DNA of 64,000 bases from Sacculina carcini (lineage: Eukaryota > Arthropoda > Thecostraca > Sacculinidae). The stretch lies in NCBI GenBank assembly GCA_916048095.2, contig OU696577.1, positions 5,482,940-5,546,939 on the forward strand, given 5' to 3'. This document shows, piece by piece, positions 47,715-59,400 of the stretch (position 1 is the stretch's first letter; each line of letters opens with the position of its first letter). Below the pieces are notes generated by a model. It saw only the letters and a list, made by a program, of their open reading frames with translations. It had not been told where the DNA came from and made no database searches. Position numbers and translations under genes: made by a program.

Positions 47715-48144
47715 TGTAGCGATTAGCTACAGAAAAACCAGCATTCACTAACTATTACGCGCATATATTATGTCCGACACCAAAGCGTGACCAAGGCACA
47801 ATTGAACAAAATGCTATGTGTGCAAGCGGCGTCTAACTACATACTGCCAGGTCATTGCTGACGTGGACCAATCAGGTGCCACGCCAGCGACAGGTCAAAC
47901 GTGGACCAATCATAAAGCCGAGAGTGGCCCACACAGCACAAGAACATATTTAAATACGCACTAACATTAAATAATACAAAAGAAAACTAATAGTAATTAC
48001 AATGAATATATAATATAACATTACATCAATTTATACTAAAACAACTCACAGTACTCAAAACACAAAACATAACAATGAACAGCGCAATTGTCGCATAACG
48101 CTTATATGCGTCGCAACCACTCCAAATTAAACAACGTCACCACA
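47715..48144 (-). repeat. 5' LTR of element 3, complete copy
   Basis: Starts TGTGGTGACG at 48144 and ends GCTACA at 47715 on the minus strand. The primer site follows towards gag. Confidence 0.9.
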
Positions 48145-48416
48145 GCTGATCGTCTGATTCTGATTTCGCGTGATTTGTTTTCCCATTCTTACTTATGGTG
48201 CCCCATGTGTATGTGTATATTTTTGCTTATGTATGTGTGTGTATGTATGTGTATGTGTATGTGTGTGAGTGTGTGTGTGTGTGTTCCTATGTGTGCAAGA
48301 TGTGTTCTTACTGTTATCACATATCTATCTCCATCGTTGTTTGCCTTATAATTTGGTCGCGCTTCTGTGCATATTAGCGCTATATCAAATACATTGATTG
48401 ATTGATTGATTGATTG
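48145..48416 (+). repeat. LINE-type 3' end with (ATTG)n tail, right arm copy
   Basis: Plus-strand copy of the flank at 38052-38341: a TG microsatellite (48220-48285), then AGCGCTATATCAAATAC and six ATTG units (48393-48416). Confidence 0.65.
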
Positions 48417-48427
48417 TATCGCGAGCT

Positions 48428-49891
48428 TTGATGGGCGAGCTGAGTCGCTTGTGACAACGTGTGTTTGATCAATTCGAACGCATCTTGTGTTGACACAGTC
48501 CAGGCGACGGCAGCTCTAGAGCGTTTGGCGCGATGTGTGATGAGCGCATGAAGGGGCTGAAGCATCTGGGCGGCGTTCGGAATGGATCTGTGGTAGTACG
48601 CTACCATACCCAAGAAGCGTCTTAGTCCGGACTGGCTGGATGGCAATGGGTAGTGACGTATGGCGTCCACTCTCTCAGGAAGTGGGTGGACACCGCCAGA
48701 GTCTACCATGTGTCCCAGGAACTTGACGCGTTTGGCACCGAGTACGCACTTGTCCTTGTTTACGACGATGCCGTACTGTTGAAGTCGAGTGAAAACGGTT
48801 CGCAGGAGGTTCTCATGATGTGTTTCGGACGGACTGGCCAGTAAAATATCATCCAGGTATGCAAAACAATGAGGAACTCCGCGCAACACCTCGTCGATGA
48901 ACCGTTGAAAAGTTTGTCCCGCGTTGCGAAGGCCAAATGGCATACGCACCATTTCGAAAAGCCCAAACGGCGTTGTTATTGCGGTTTTTGGAATGTCCGC
49001 CGGTTCGACAGGAATCTGGTTGTAAGCGCGTACCGAATCCAGCGTGGAAAATAACGTGCAGCCGTGCAGGTGCGTTGAAAAATCTCTGAGGTACGGCAGC
49101 GGGTACCTGTCAGGCACTGTGCGTGCGTTCAGCCCACGGTAATCGCCGCATGGGCGCCACTCACCTGGTGTTTTCTTCGGCACGAGATGCAGTGGTGATG
49201 CCCAGTTGCTGGATGATGGGCGTATGATGCCGAGGTTCAACATCTTGTCGAATTCGCGTCTGGCATTGACATCGCGACCCTGTGGCAGACGTCTGGGCCT
49301 GAAGAACACTGGCTGGCCGGTGGTCACGATGTGGTGTGTGACTGAATGCTTCACCTGTGACGGTGCAGCGGGAGGAGCTGTCAGGTCCGTAAACTCGTCC
49401 AGGACGTGTTGGTAGGCGGTGCGCGGCATTGCAATCACCTGAATGCCGGGTGCTGTCAGCTGTAGAATCGAGCCCGTATTCAGGACGACGCCATCTCGTA
49501 GTAGCCGTTGCTGGTTGATGTCCACGACCAATCTGTGTGCTCGCAGAAAATCCGCACCGATAATAGACATATTTAAGTCAGCGACCAGAAATGTCCACGG
49601 ACACGTTGCGCCGTTGCCGAAGGTAACAGTGCGGTGTCTGGTGCCGTACATCTCAATGGCAGACCCGTTGGCGGCTCGTAGTCGTGTCTGATTTGCGGTG
49701 CGTGAAAAGCAATGTTTGTTGCTTTTGTATGGCAAGACACTCACTTGTGCGCCGGTGTCTATGAGATAGTTTTCATGGGTTGCCCTATCACTCACGAACA
49801 ATAATGACACTAACGTTGCATTGCCTCCCAAACACTGCGCCACGTGCTGGGGGCTCTTCAGTTTAACGCCCATGAGCAGGGAGGTGAGCAT
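48428..49891 (-). pseudogene. pol: Element 4 pol, left-arm copy, incomplete
   Basis: Contains protease [12 protein letters not shown] and RT with CGDYRGLN and [10 protein letters not shown], then joins the flank of element 3 at 48428-48430. RNase H and integrase are absent. The full frame is at 56110-59400. Confidence 0.9.
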
Positions 49892-50808
49892 TTACGAGCA
49901 TCAGCACCGAATCGCGCGTGGTAATGGCAGATACGCCCCTGCTGTGAATGTGCTGGCTGCTGTGGTGAGCGTGATGCACTGTAGTAAGTCTCACCTCTAC
50001 TGAAGGATTGGCGATGCCGTGTAGGTCGTGGTGACGGTGATCGCCGGCGATTGTTGTACGCGACGGACTGCTGCCGATCACGTGAAGTTGGGCGGTCATC
50101 TAGCGCTGTGCGTAGCTCCTTGTTGGACGTATCCAGTCGTTGCACTGCTTCCACGAGTGTGGAAAGCACTTACTCCAAAGCAGGTGGGCGTGGCTGTTGG
50201 ATGGCCGTGACGTGCTGAGCTGCTGTGGGTCGAGATGAAAGACCGCTGGCCTTCAGGTATCGATCGGCGGCGCCGGCGAGCTCGTCCAGTGTGCTAGAAG
50301 CTGGCAGTAATGCCAGAGCAGCACGTGCTTCCTGTGGTAAGCGCTGAAGAAACAGTGTGCGGAGAAGGCCTGTGTCTGCAGGTACATCGCCAGCTGAACG
50401 TAGCTCATGCCGCATTGAGCGCAGCAGGGCGGTGGGCTTCTGGTTGCCCAGTTGTTGGTTGGACAGTAACGCATCCAGTCGACTGGCGTTTGACTGCGCG
50501 AGCCGTTCCTGCAGGGCGGTGCTCAAGGCAGCGAACCATTTGGGTCCACGTAGCACGTGCTTCAATTGCGTGGCGATGTGTGGCGGCAAGTTTGCCACAA
50601 CAAGTTTGAAGCGCGTCTCGTCGCTCTCTATGCAGGCCACATCAAACGCACACTCCACTTGTACTAACCAGACTTCAGGATCCTCCGGTAGGAACACTGG
50701 CAGTCGGAATGAGGTGCTGGGTCTGGGTACCGCTTGCTCGGAGCCATGAGGCTGAGCGCCATGCGCTGCCGTGCTCTGCACGGGGTCACCAGTGTCGCTG
50801 ATGCGCAT
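49858..50808 (-). pseudogene. gag: Element 4 gag, left-arm copy
   Basis: CsRn1-like gag starting MRISDTGDPV at 50808, with FRLPVFLPEDPEVWLVQVE and the CHCC motif [18 protein letters not shown] near its end. The ATG lies inside the LTR end, so the first codons span the LTR border and primer site. About one break. Confidence 0.85.
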
Positions 50809-51434
50809 GATGCCGCTAGCGATCAGTCCCAGTGGCTGTGGCAGCAGGTGTGCCGTGAACCAGTGGCGTAGTGTACGAGTGACGGAGGGTGTGAGACCCA
50901 GTCACTCACTAACGCCAACTGCAGCGCACTGGAACGACCAGCTGTGCCCTGTCTGTCGACCCGAAATCGACTACCCTACAGCGCGACGCTCGGTATATAA
51001 ACCTTCCGTCTTGCTAAGAGACGTCCGAGCTGGGAGTGCACGGCTAAGTGACACTAGCCAGACTCGACGGTTTAAAGCGAACGTCTGATGCCTCAGAATC
51101 AAATGTGCTCAAGCCCACCGCTATGGGTGTCTGTCTCGGAGGAATAACCGGCTACGGTATTCAGTCCAAGGCAGGCGGCAGAGCACAACCTATCCTTGGC
51201 AAAACGCTGTGAGGGCGATGTGGTCTTTAAAAAGACCGAAATGTATATTGCGTAGGTTAACTCGCTAATTTTACAGGGAGCGGGAGCGGTACCGTGGAGA
51301 CCAGTCAAACTCAGAGCCGACGACGTGAAAGAGACCTTTATTGCCGAAAGTGCACGCTTTATATACCGCACGTTGTAACCGTACGGTGTGGTGTTACACG
51401 TGACGTCACTGCTACCGTGTGCAACATGATGAAT

Positions 51435-51513
<79 letters not shown>

Positions 51514-51752
51514 TTTGTCTGACGCGCATGCGCGTCCAACATTTTGCGATAAATAAAACAGCAATAACAATCAAAAGCATATACAAACACCGTGCACACA
51601 TAATTGTTATATAACGGAATTAATACGTAATGATACTCGCGGTAATACATTGACAGTGATATAGTGGCATTCATATAATTGGCAAATGCAAATACAATAA
51701 AACAGTGTACACATTTGACATACATGGAACAGAATTGATGTGGGTGGCTACA
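50793..51752 (-). repeat. LTR of element 4, left-arm copy
   Basis: About 960 bp from TGTAGCCAC at 51752. Contains a long TG/CA microsatellite (51437-51511). The primer site TGGTGACCCCG lies at 50781-50791 on the minus strand and matches the first 11 bases of a tRNA-Trp-type site. Confidence 0.9.
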
Positions 51753-52673
51753 ATACCTACATCATCAGAGGCGGACAGGCATAGAGCGGTGTTCAGCGAC
51801 GTGTCGGGAGAGTGTTGCAGGGGGCGACTGTGAAGCAAGGTGGCGGCTGAAGACAGCGGGGAAGCTGTGGCCGAGGGTGCTTGTCGGCCCGCCTCCTCTG
51901 GACGTGTCGCTGACCTGTGGGAGGAAGCTGCTGGAGTGCTGGTGAATCGGGGCTGCCAAAGCCGGAGGATCTGAGCGGAGGAATAGACGTCGCGGCTTGT
52001 GTGGACGGTGGATCACGGTCGTCTGCGACAGGATGCTGAAGAGCACGGAGGTTGCTGGGGCCGAGAAGTGTTGTGCCCTGTCGCGGCGGCCGGTGATAAA
52101 GAAGACGGCAGGTTGCGACGGAGCACTGAAGAGCACGGGCGAGGCGGGAGCGCAGGGGGTCGCTGGTGCCTGACGTGTTGTGCTTTGCCGCAAACATGGA
52201 GTGTGTTTCTGGTGGAGGTTGTGCTGGATGGATCGGAGCCGGTTGTACTTGTGTATTTTGTTTTTTTGTGGTTTCTGTCATCGGTTTGACTTGAATTTTA
52301 CCTGTATACCATATCTGTTAAATTTGATATATATATCACTGGGGCGTGTGGTATATTGCTGAGCTATTAGTGTGTGTGTGTGTGTGTGTTTGGGCTATGA
52401 TGTTTGCGTATGCAAGTGTGTATGTGAAAAGTGTGTATGTGAGCGCGAGTGAAAGTGTGCGCGTGTTTGTGTGGCTGTGATCCTTGATCATTACAACCTA
52501 CTAGCATGCACACTGTGAAACTTCCAGGGATAATTCATTTATACAATAGTTTTTACAGCTTTTGTTTCATACGTGCTTGTAGCGCATCGCTAAACATTCT
52601 CCCAGTGTCGGAGGATTTAATTTTCATGCTTCTGTATTGTATATTGTGCGTGACTACAGCTTTTATCGATGTA
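51753..52673 (-). repeat. Flank of element 4, left-arm copy: GC-rich block and CA repeat
   Basis: Mirror of 53330-54254. 51765-52285 is a GC-rich block with internal repeats; 52363-52480 is TG-rich. The open frames in it overlap in several frames and have no motif, so no gene is called. Confidence 0.7.
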
Positions 52674-53329
52674 ATAAAATTGTAAAAATGTAAAAATTGT
52701 AAAAATGTAAAATTTTATGAGGATAAAGAATATACCAGTAAGACTAGAAAGATACAAATATAAAAGATAAAGGATAAGAATTGACTGTGCACCGGGAACA
52801 GAACAAGCCAGCAATAATGACCGAGTCAAAAAATAGAACAAAATATAAACGCATTAGTATTAACAAAGCAGCGAATGGAGTAAGTGAGTGAGAAACAGAG
52901 TCAAGAGAGGTCAAATAGATATTAACAAAGCTGATGAGAAAAAGAGTTGGGGGAAGAAGATGCGGTGATGTGAGTAGGAAGATAGTTATGGAGGCGAGGA
53001 CCAAAGAAGAACAGTGATTTTGAGGACCAGGGGGACTCATTGGTGGCACGAGGACAGTGAGAGGAAGGTGGCGGCGTGAAGAGAAAGAAGTAGTGGAAGT
53101 GAGAAGATCAGAGAGATAGGAAGGTTGATGAGCATCATGGAGAAGTTAGTAAATATGACAACATAGAAGATAGTGTATTCGAGGGATGATAGGAAGCCCA
53201 CGTTAGCCAATACCAGTGTCATATGACTATAACAAATAATAGAGCACGCATACAGGAAGTACCTGGTAAGAGTCGTGAAAATATTAAGAATATACAGTCG
53301 TACACAACTAATACAGAAGTAACAAGCAG
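52674..53329 (-). pseudogene. Spacer of palindrome 2: decayed LINE 3' end
   Basis: On the minus strand 52830-53215 resembles the C-terminal end of the LINE ORF2 at 20500-20879. Shared blocks include a stretch like RATNESPWSSKSLFFFGPRLHN (compare ASNESSWSSKSFFFYAPRLYN), then LPTHIT and YLFDLS. Several stops and frame shifts are present, so it is a dead fragment of the same LINE family. The rest is AT-rich 3' sequence with TAAAAATG-type repeats. Confidence 0.75.
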
Positions 53330-53524
53330 TACATCGATAAAAGCTGTAGTCACGCACAATATACAATACAGAAGCATGAAAATTAAATCCTCCGACACTG
53401 GGAGAATGTTTAGCGATGCGCTACAAGCACGTATGAAACAAAAGCTGTAAAAACTATTGTATAAATGAATTATCCCTGGAAGTTTCACAGTGTGCATGCT
53501 AGTAGGTTGTAATGATCAAGGATC

Positions 53525-53660
53525 ACAGCCACACAAACACGCGCACACTTTCACTCGCGCTCACATACACACTTTTCACATACACACTTGCATACGCAAA
53601 CATCATAGCCCAAACACACACACACACACACACACACTAATAGCTCAGCAATATACCACA
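53525..53660 (+). repeat. CA-rich dispersed repeat
   Basis: CACACAAACACGC, CACTTTCACTCGC, GCATACGCAAACATCATAGCC, a CA run and AGCTCAGCAATATACCACA occur in this order here, at 60568-60765, and mirrored at 52345-52480. Confidence 0.75.
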
Positions 53661-53816
53661 CGCCCCAGTGATATATATATCAAATTTAACAGATATGGTA
53701 TACAGGTAAAATTCAAGTCAAACCGATGACAGAAACCACAAAAAAACAAAATACACAAGTACAACCGGCTCCGATCCATCCAGCACAACCTCCACCAGAA
53801 ACACACTCCATGTTTG

Positions 53817-54000
53817 CGGCAAAGCACAACACGTCAGGCACCAGCGACCCCCTGCGCTCCCGCCTCGCCCGTGCTCTTCAGTGCTCCGTCGCAACCTGCC
53901 GTCTTCTTTATCACCGGCCGCCGCGACAGGGCACAACACTTCTCGGCCCCAGCAACCTCCGTGCTCTTCAGCATCCTGTCGCAGACGACCGTGATCCACC
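53817..54000 (+). repeat. GC-rich repeat with internal copies
   Basis: Two related units, each with GCACAACAC, CCAGC and CTCTTCAG in the same order (about 53822-53898 and 53930-53995). A similar unit forms the loop of the hairpin at 34299-34372. Confidence 0.55.
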
Positions 54001-54254
54001 GTCCACACAAGCCGCGACGTCTATTCCTCCGCTCAGATCCTCCGGCTTTGGCAGCCCCGATTCACCAGCACTCCAGCAGCTTCCTCCCACAGGTCAGCGA
54101 CACGTCCAGAGGAGGCGGGCCGACAAGCACCCTCGGCCACAGCTTCCCCGCTGTCTTCAGCCGCCACCTTGCTTCACAGTCGCCCCCTGCAACACTCTCC
54201 TGACACGTCGCTGAACACCGCTCTATGCCTGTCCGCCTCTGATGATGTAGGTAT

Positions 54255-54493
54255 TGTAGCCACCCACATCAATTCTGTTCCATGTATGTCAAATGTGTAC
54301 ACTGTTTTATTGTATTTGCATTTGCCAATTATATGAATGCCACTATATCACTGTCAATGTATTACCGCGAGTATCATTACGTATTAATTCCGTTATATAA
54401 CAATTATGTGTGCACGGTGTTTGTATATGCTTTTGATTGTTATTGCTGTTTTATTTATCGCAAAATGTTGGACGCGCATGCGCGTCAGACAAA

Positions 54494-54566
<73 letters not shown>

Positions 54567-55208
54567 ATTCATCATGTTGCACACGGTAGCAGTGACGTCA
54601 CGTGTAACACCACACCGTACGGTTACAACGTGCGGTATATAAAGCGTGCACTTTCGGCAATAAAGGTCTCTTTCACGTCGTCGGCTCTGAGTTTGACTGG
54701 TCTCCACGGTACCGCTCCCGCTCCCTGTAAAATTAGCGAGTTAACCTACGCAATATACATTTCGGTCTTTTTAAAGACCACATCGCCCTCACAGCGTTTT
54801 GCCAAGGATAGGTTGTGCTCTGCCGCCTGCCTTGGACTGAATACCGTAGCCGGTTATTCCTCCGAGACAGACACCCATAGCGGTGGGCTTGAGCACATTT
54901 GATTCTGAGGCATCAGACGTTCGCTTTAAACCGTCGAGTCTGGCTAGTGTCACTTAGCCGTGCACTCCCAGCTCGGACGTCTCTTAGCAAGACGGAAGGT
55001 TTATATACCGAGCGTCGCGCTGTAGGGTAGTCGATTTCGGGTCGACAGACAGGGCACAGCTGGTCGTTCCAGTGCGCTGCAGTTGGCGTTAGTGAGTGAC
55101 TGGGTCTCACACCCTCCGTCACTCGTACACTACGCCACTGGTTCACGGCACACCTGCTGCCACAGCCACTGGGACTGATCGCTAGCGGCATCATGCCCAT
55201 CAGCGACA
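54255..55208 (+). repeat. 5' LTR of element 4
   Basis: 954 bp from TGTAGCCAC to CAGCGACA. Contains a CA microsatellite (about 54500-54560), TATATAAAG (about 54636) and AATAAA (about 54659). The primer site TGGTGACCCCG starts at 55210. Confidence 0.92.
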
Positions 55209-56143
55209 CTGGTGACCCCGTGCAGAGCACGGCAGCGCATGGCGCTCAGCCTCATGGCTCCGAGCAAGCGGTACCCAGACCCAGCACCTAATTCCGACTG
55301 CCAGTGTTCCTACCGGAGGATCCTGAAGTCTGGTTAGTACAAGTGGAGTGTGCGTTTGATGTGGCCTGCATAGAGAGCGACGAGACGCGCTTCAAACTTG
55401 TTGTGGCAAACTTGCCGCCACACATCGCCACGCAATTGAAGCACGTGCTACGTGGACCCAAATGGTTCGCTGCCTTGAGCACCGCCCTGCAGGAACGGCT
55501 CGCGCAGTCAAACGCCAGTCGACTGGATGCGTTACTGTCCAACCAACAACTGGGCAACCAGAAGCCCACCGCCCTGCTGCGCTCAATGCGGCATGAGCTA
55601 CGTTCAGCTGGCGATGTACCTGCAGACACAGGCCTTCTCCGCACACTGTTTCTTCAGCGCTTACCACAGGAAGCACGTGCTGCTCTGGCATTACTGCCAG
55701 CTTCTAGCACACTGGACGAGCTCGCCGGCGCCGCCGATCGATACCTGAAGGCCAGCGGTCTTTCATCTCGACCCACAGCAGCTCAGCACGTCACGGCCAT
55801 CCAACAGCCACGCCCACCTGCTTTGGAGCAAGTGCTTTCCACACTCGTGGAAGCAGTGCAACGACTGGATACGTCCAACAAGGAGCTACGCACAGCGCTA
55901 GATGACCGCCCAACTTCACGTGATCGGCAGCAGTCCGTCGCGTACAACATTCGCCGGCGATCACCGTCACCACGACCTACACGGCATCGCCAATCCTTCA
56001 GTAGAGTTGAGACTTACTACAGTGCATCACGCTCACCACAGCAGCCAGCACATTCACAGCAGGGGCGTATCTGCCATTACCACGCGCGATTCGGTGCTGA
56101 TGCTCGTAAATGCTCACCTCCCTGCTCATGGGCGTTAAACTGA
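55193..56143 (+). pseudogene. gag: Element 4 gag, full-length copy
   Basis: Gag starting at the ATG at 55193 within the last 16 bases of the LTR. Capsid region LPVFLPEDPEVWLVQVE and QLGNQKPTALLRSMRHELR; CHCC motif [18 protein letters not shown] at about 56072-56125. It overlaps the pol frame by 34 bases. About one break. Confidence 0.85.
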
Positions 56144-59100
56144 AGAGCCCCCAGCACGTGGCGCAGTGTTTGGGAGGCAATGCAACGTTAGTGTCATTAT
56201 TGTTCGTGAGTGATAGGGCAACCCATGAAAACTATCTCATAGACACCGGCGCACAAGTGAGTGTCTTGCCATACAAAAGCAACAAACATTGCTTTTCACG
56301 CACCGCAAATCAGACACGACTACGAGCCGCCAACGGGTCTGCCATTGAGATGTACGGCACCAGACACCGCACTGTTACCTTCGGCAACGGCGCAACGTGT
56401 CCGTGGACATTTCTGGTCGCTGACGTAAATATGCCTATTATCGGTGCGGATTTTCTGCGAGCACACAGATTGGTCGTGGACATCAACCAGCAGCGGCTAC
56501 TACGAGATGGCGTCGTCCTGAATACGGGCTCGATTCTACAGCTGACAGCACCCGGCATTCAGGTGATTGCAATGCCGCGCACCGCCTACCAACACGTCCT
56601 GGACGAGTTTACGGACCTGACAGCTCCTCCCGCTGCACCGTCACAGGTGAAGCATTCAGTCACACACCACATCGTGACCACCGGCCAGCCAGTGTTCTTC
56701 AGGCCCAGACGTCTGCCACAGGGTCGCGATGTCATTGCCAGACGCGAATTCGACAAGATGTTGAACCTCGGCATCATACGCCCATCATCCAGCAACTGGG
56801 CATCACCACTGCATCTCGTGCCGAAGAAAACACCAGGTGAGTGGCGCCCATGCGGCGATTACCGTGGGCTGAACGCACGCACAGTGCCTGACAGGTACCC
56901 GCTGCCGTACCTCAGAGATTTTTCAACGCACCTGCACGGCTGCACGTTATTTTCCACGCTGGATTCGGTACGCGCTTACAACCAGATTCCTGTCGAACCG
57001 GCGGACATTCCAAAAACCGCAATAACAACGCCGTTTGGGCTTTTCGAAATGGTGCGTATGCCATTTGGCCTTCGCAACGCGGGACAAACTTTTCAACGGT
57101 TCATCGACGAGGTGTTGCGCGGAGTTCCTCATTGTTTTGCATACCTGGATGATATATTACTGGCCAGTCCGTCCGAAACACATCATGAGAACCTCCTGCG
57201 AACCGTTTTCACTCGACTTCAACAGTACGGCATCGTCGTAAACAAGGACAAGTGCGTACTCGGTGCCAAACGCGTCAAGTTCCTGGGACACATGGTAGAC
57301 TCTGGCGGTGTCCACCCACTTCCTGAGAGAGTGGACGCCATACGTCACTACCCATTGCCATCCAGCCAGTCCGGACTAAGACGCTTCTTGGGTATGGTAG
57401 CGTACTACCACAGATCCATTCCGAACGCCGCCCATATGCTTCAGCCCCTTCATGCGCTCATCACACATCGCGCCAAACGCTCTAGAGCTGCCGTCGCCTG
57501 GACTGTGTCAACACAAGATGCGTTCGAATTGATCAAACACACGTTGTCACAAGCGACTCAGCTCGCCCATCAACGGCCTGGTGCTCCGCTCAGCATCGTA
57601 GTGGACGCATCAGACACTGGCGTAGGAGCAGTGTTGCAGCAAGAAGTCAACCATCAGTGGCAACCGCTGCCATATTTCTCAAAATCACTCGACAAAACGC
57701 AGCGCAAGTACAGCACCTTTGGACGTGAGCTTCTCGGTGTGTACCTGGCAGTGAAACAATTCCGACTTATAATCGAAGGACAGCATCCCTGTGTATTCAC
57801 CGACCACAAGCCGCTCGTGAGTGCACTCGGTGCCGCATCCGATCGTCATTCTCCCCGTGAGCTGAGACATCTTGACTTCATCAGCCAATTCATCGGAGAC
57901 ATTCTGCATATTCCTGGCAAGGACAACGCAGCTGCTGACGCTCTATCGCGTACTGTGAATATGCTGACACAACCAAGCGTACCCATTGACGATTTCACCG
58001 CACTCGCGCACGCTCAAGTGGAGGATCCGTCCATAGGGGAAATTTGTCGTTCACCTGGCTCACTGAAGCTCAAGGACGTCAAATTGACAGACAACACTAC
58101 ACTGCTGTGTGACAAATCGACCGGATCTTCGCGTCCAGTATTACCGGTGGCATTGAGGCAATCTTACACGAAGTTTCTCCACGACATTTCTCACCCGGTT
58201 GTCGACGCCACTGTGAAGTTGGTGAGCAAACGTTTCGCATGGCCCAATATGGATAGAGAAGTGAAACACATTGCTAGAGCTTGCATCCAGTGCCAGAAAA
58301 ACGAAGTGACTCGCCACACCAAATCACCAATCGGAACATTTGACGCACCAAAAGAACGCTTCGACCACATCCATGTTGACCTCGTGGGTCCTCTACCCCC
58401 GTCTCGTTGTTGTTCTTACATCCTCACTTGTGTCGACCGTTTCACTCGATGGCCGGAAGCCATCCCCATTCCAGATTCACGCAACGAGACAGTCGCACGT
58501 GCGTTCATCAGCAGCTGGATCGCAAGGTACGGCGTGCCAACCACCATCACAAGCGACCGCGGTGCTCAATTCGAGTCGGCGTTGTGGAGTGACATGCAGC
58601 GCATGCTTGGTTGTCAACGAAAGCGCACAACCAGCTTCCATCCGGCCTGCAACGGCATGGTGGAACGGCTGCACCGGCAGCTGAAAACGGGCCTGAGGGC
58701 TCATGAACTCACCTCCTGGACAGACGCTCTGCCTCTGGTTCTGCTAGGCATCCGAGCCACGCACAAACCGGACATCGGTGCCACAGCAGCGGAGCTCGTG
58801 TACGGCTCTACGGTGAGATTGCCCGGAGAGTTCTTTCACTCTTCAGCACCGGCTTCTGACCCGTCTTCGTACGTGAACAGACTGCGACGTCATATGGCGA
58901 AACTTAGGCCAACTCTGCCTTGTCCGGTTCAGCAGCGTTCATACGTTCCCAGTGCCCTGTCAACGTGCACTCACGTTTTCGTGCGCAAAGATGGTCATCG
59001 CTATCCCCTGGAGAGTCGGTACGACGGTTCCTTCTTGGTGAAGGCCAGGACTGGCAAGACCATTACCATCATGAGACGCAGCAAAGACGACGTCATCTCC

Positions 59101-59400
59101 ATTGATCGCTGCAAACCGGCATTTGTCGAAATAGCTGAAGAACGTGTTGCTTCATCGCCGATCATAAACGACTCCACGTCAACAGAGCCTGACACTACCG
59201 AGTTGTTTGTCAGAGCCGACGCGCCTGTTCACCGGACATCTGAGTGCACAGACAACAGCACGCACAGAACTTCACAGCACACACACCCGCCGGTGGTTAC
59301 AAGTAAGTCGTGCATCAGAACACGCAGTGGACGCATTGTACGTGCCCCACAGAGATATCGACATGTCGCCTTTGTACTCGACAGTCTAGGGAGGGGGTAG
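56110..59400 (+). CDS. pol: Element 4 pol polyprotein
   Basis: A 1096-residue open frame. Protease [12 protein letters not shown] near residue 43; RT with [19 protein letters not shown] and [10 protein letters not shown]; RNase H with [14 protein letters not shown] and [11 protein letters not shown]; integrase zinc domain (HDISHPV ... CIQCQKNE) and core motifs [18 protein letters not shown] and [10 protein letters not shown]. The C-terminus has [14 protein letters not shown], similar to the end of element 2 pol. The close match to elements 2 and 3 in order and motif style places all three in one clade. Confidence 0.93.
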   Translation: MLTSLLMGVKLKSPQHVAQCLGGNATLVSLLFVSDRATHENYLIDTGAQVSVLPYKSNKHCFSRTANQTRLRAANGSAIEMYGTRHRTVTFGNGATCPWTFLVADVNMPIIGADFLRAHRLVVDINQQRLLRDGVVLNTGSILQLTAPGIQVIAMPRTAYQHVLDEFTDLTAPPAAPSQVKHSVTHHIVTTGQPVFFRPRRLPQGRDVIARREFDKMLNLGIIRPSSSNWASPLHLVPKKTPGEWRPCGDYRGLNARTVPDRYPLPYLRDFSTHLHGCTLFSTLDSVRAYNQIPVEPADIPKTAITTPFGLFEMVRMPFGLRNAGQTFQRFIDEVLRGVPHCFAYLDDILLASPSETHHENLLRTVFTRLQQYGIVVNKDKCVLGAKRVKFLGHMVDSGGVHPLPERVDAIRHYPLPSSQSGLRRFLGMVAYYHRSIPNAAHMLQPLHALITHRAKRSRAAVAWTVSTQDAFELIKHTLSQATQLAHQRPGAPLSIVVDASDTGVGAVLQQEVNHQWQPLPYFSKSLDKTQRKYSTFGRELLGVYLAVKQFRLIIEGQHPCVFTDHKPLVSALGAASDRHSPRELRHLDFISQFIGDILHIPGKDNAAADALSRTVNMLTQPSVPIDDFTALAHAQVEDPSIGEICRSPGSLKLKDVKLTDNTTLLCDKSTGSSRPVLPVALRQSYTKFLHDISHPVVDATVKLVSKRFAWPNMDREVKHIARACIQCQKNEVTRHTKSPIGTFDAPKERFDHIHVDLVGPLPPSRCCSYILTCVDRFTRWPEAIPIPDSRNETVARAFISSWIARYGVPTTITSDRGAQFESALWSDMQRMLGCQRKRTTSFHPACNGMVERLHRQLKTGLRAHELTSWTDALPLVLLGIRATHKPDIGATAAELVYGSTVRLPGEFFHSSAPASDPSSYVNRLRRHMAKLRPTLPCPVQQRSYVPSALSTCTHVFVRKDGHRYPLESRYDGSFLVKARTGKTITIMRRSKDDVISIDRCKPAFVEIAEERVASSPIINDSTSTEPDTTELFVRADAPVHRTSECTDNSTHRTSQHTHPPVVTSKSCIRTRSGRIVRAPQRYRHVAFVLDSLGRG

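Larger units (their letters stand above)
42236..48144 (-). mobile_element. CsRn1-like Ty3/Gypsy element 3, complete copy
   Basis: Minus-strand copy with 5' LTR 47715-48144, gag, pol, purine tract and 3' LTR 42236-42665. It looks whole: gag and pol are open. The LTRs differ at only a few sites by eye, so it is young. A leader-like piece (41966-42235) follows the 3' LTR, as if another unit once continued in tandem. No target duplication can be assigned because the flank is itself part of the palindrome. Confidence 0.9.
44523..48430 (-). repeat. Right arm of palindrome 1
   Basis: Reverse complement of 38052-41965. It extends beyond the LTR of element 3 into flanking LINE-tail DNA and ends at 48430, where palindrome 2 begins. 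Confidence 0.95.
48428..52673 (-). repeat. Left arm of palindrome 2
   Basis: Reverse complement of 53330-57573; coordinates sum to 106001-106007, shifting across microsatellites. Holds the first part of element 4 pol, gag, LTR and its upstream flank. A few substitutions separate the arms. Confidence 0.95.
53330..57573 (+). repeat. Right arm of palindrome 2
   Basis: Reverse complement of 48428-52673. Ends in the middle of the element 4 pol frame, which itself continues normally. Confidence 0.95.

Noticed and set aside
51099-51725. Long open frame with a Thr-His run (and its mirror at 54282-54902)
   Set aside because: The run is translation of a CA/TG microsatellite inside the LTR of element 4; it changes length between copies and has no conserved motif.
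53726-54214. 162-residue Pro/Arg-rich open frame and an overlapping 129-residue frame
   Set aside because: Both lie in a GC-rich repeat with several open frames at once; no ATG context, motif or conservation favours either.
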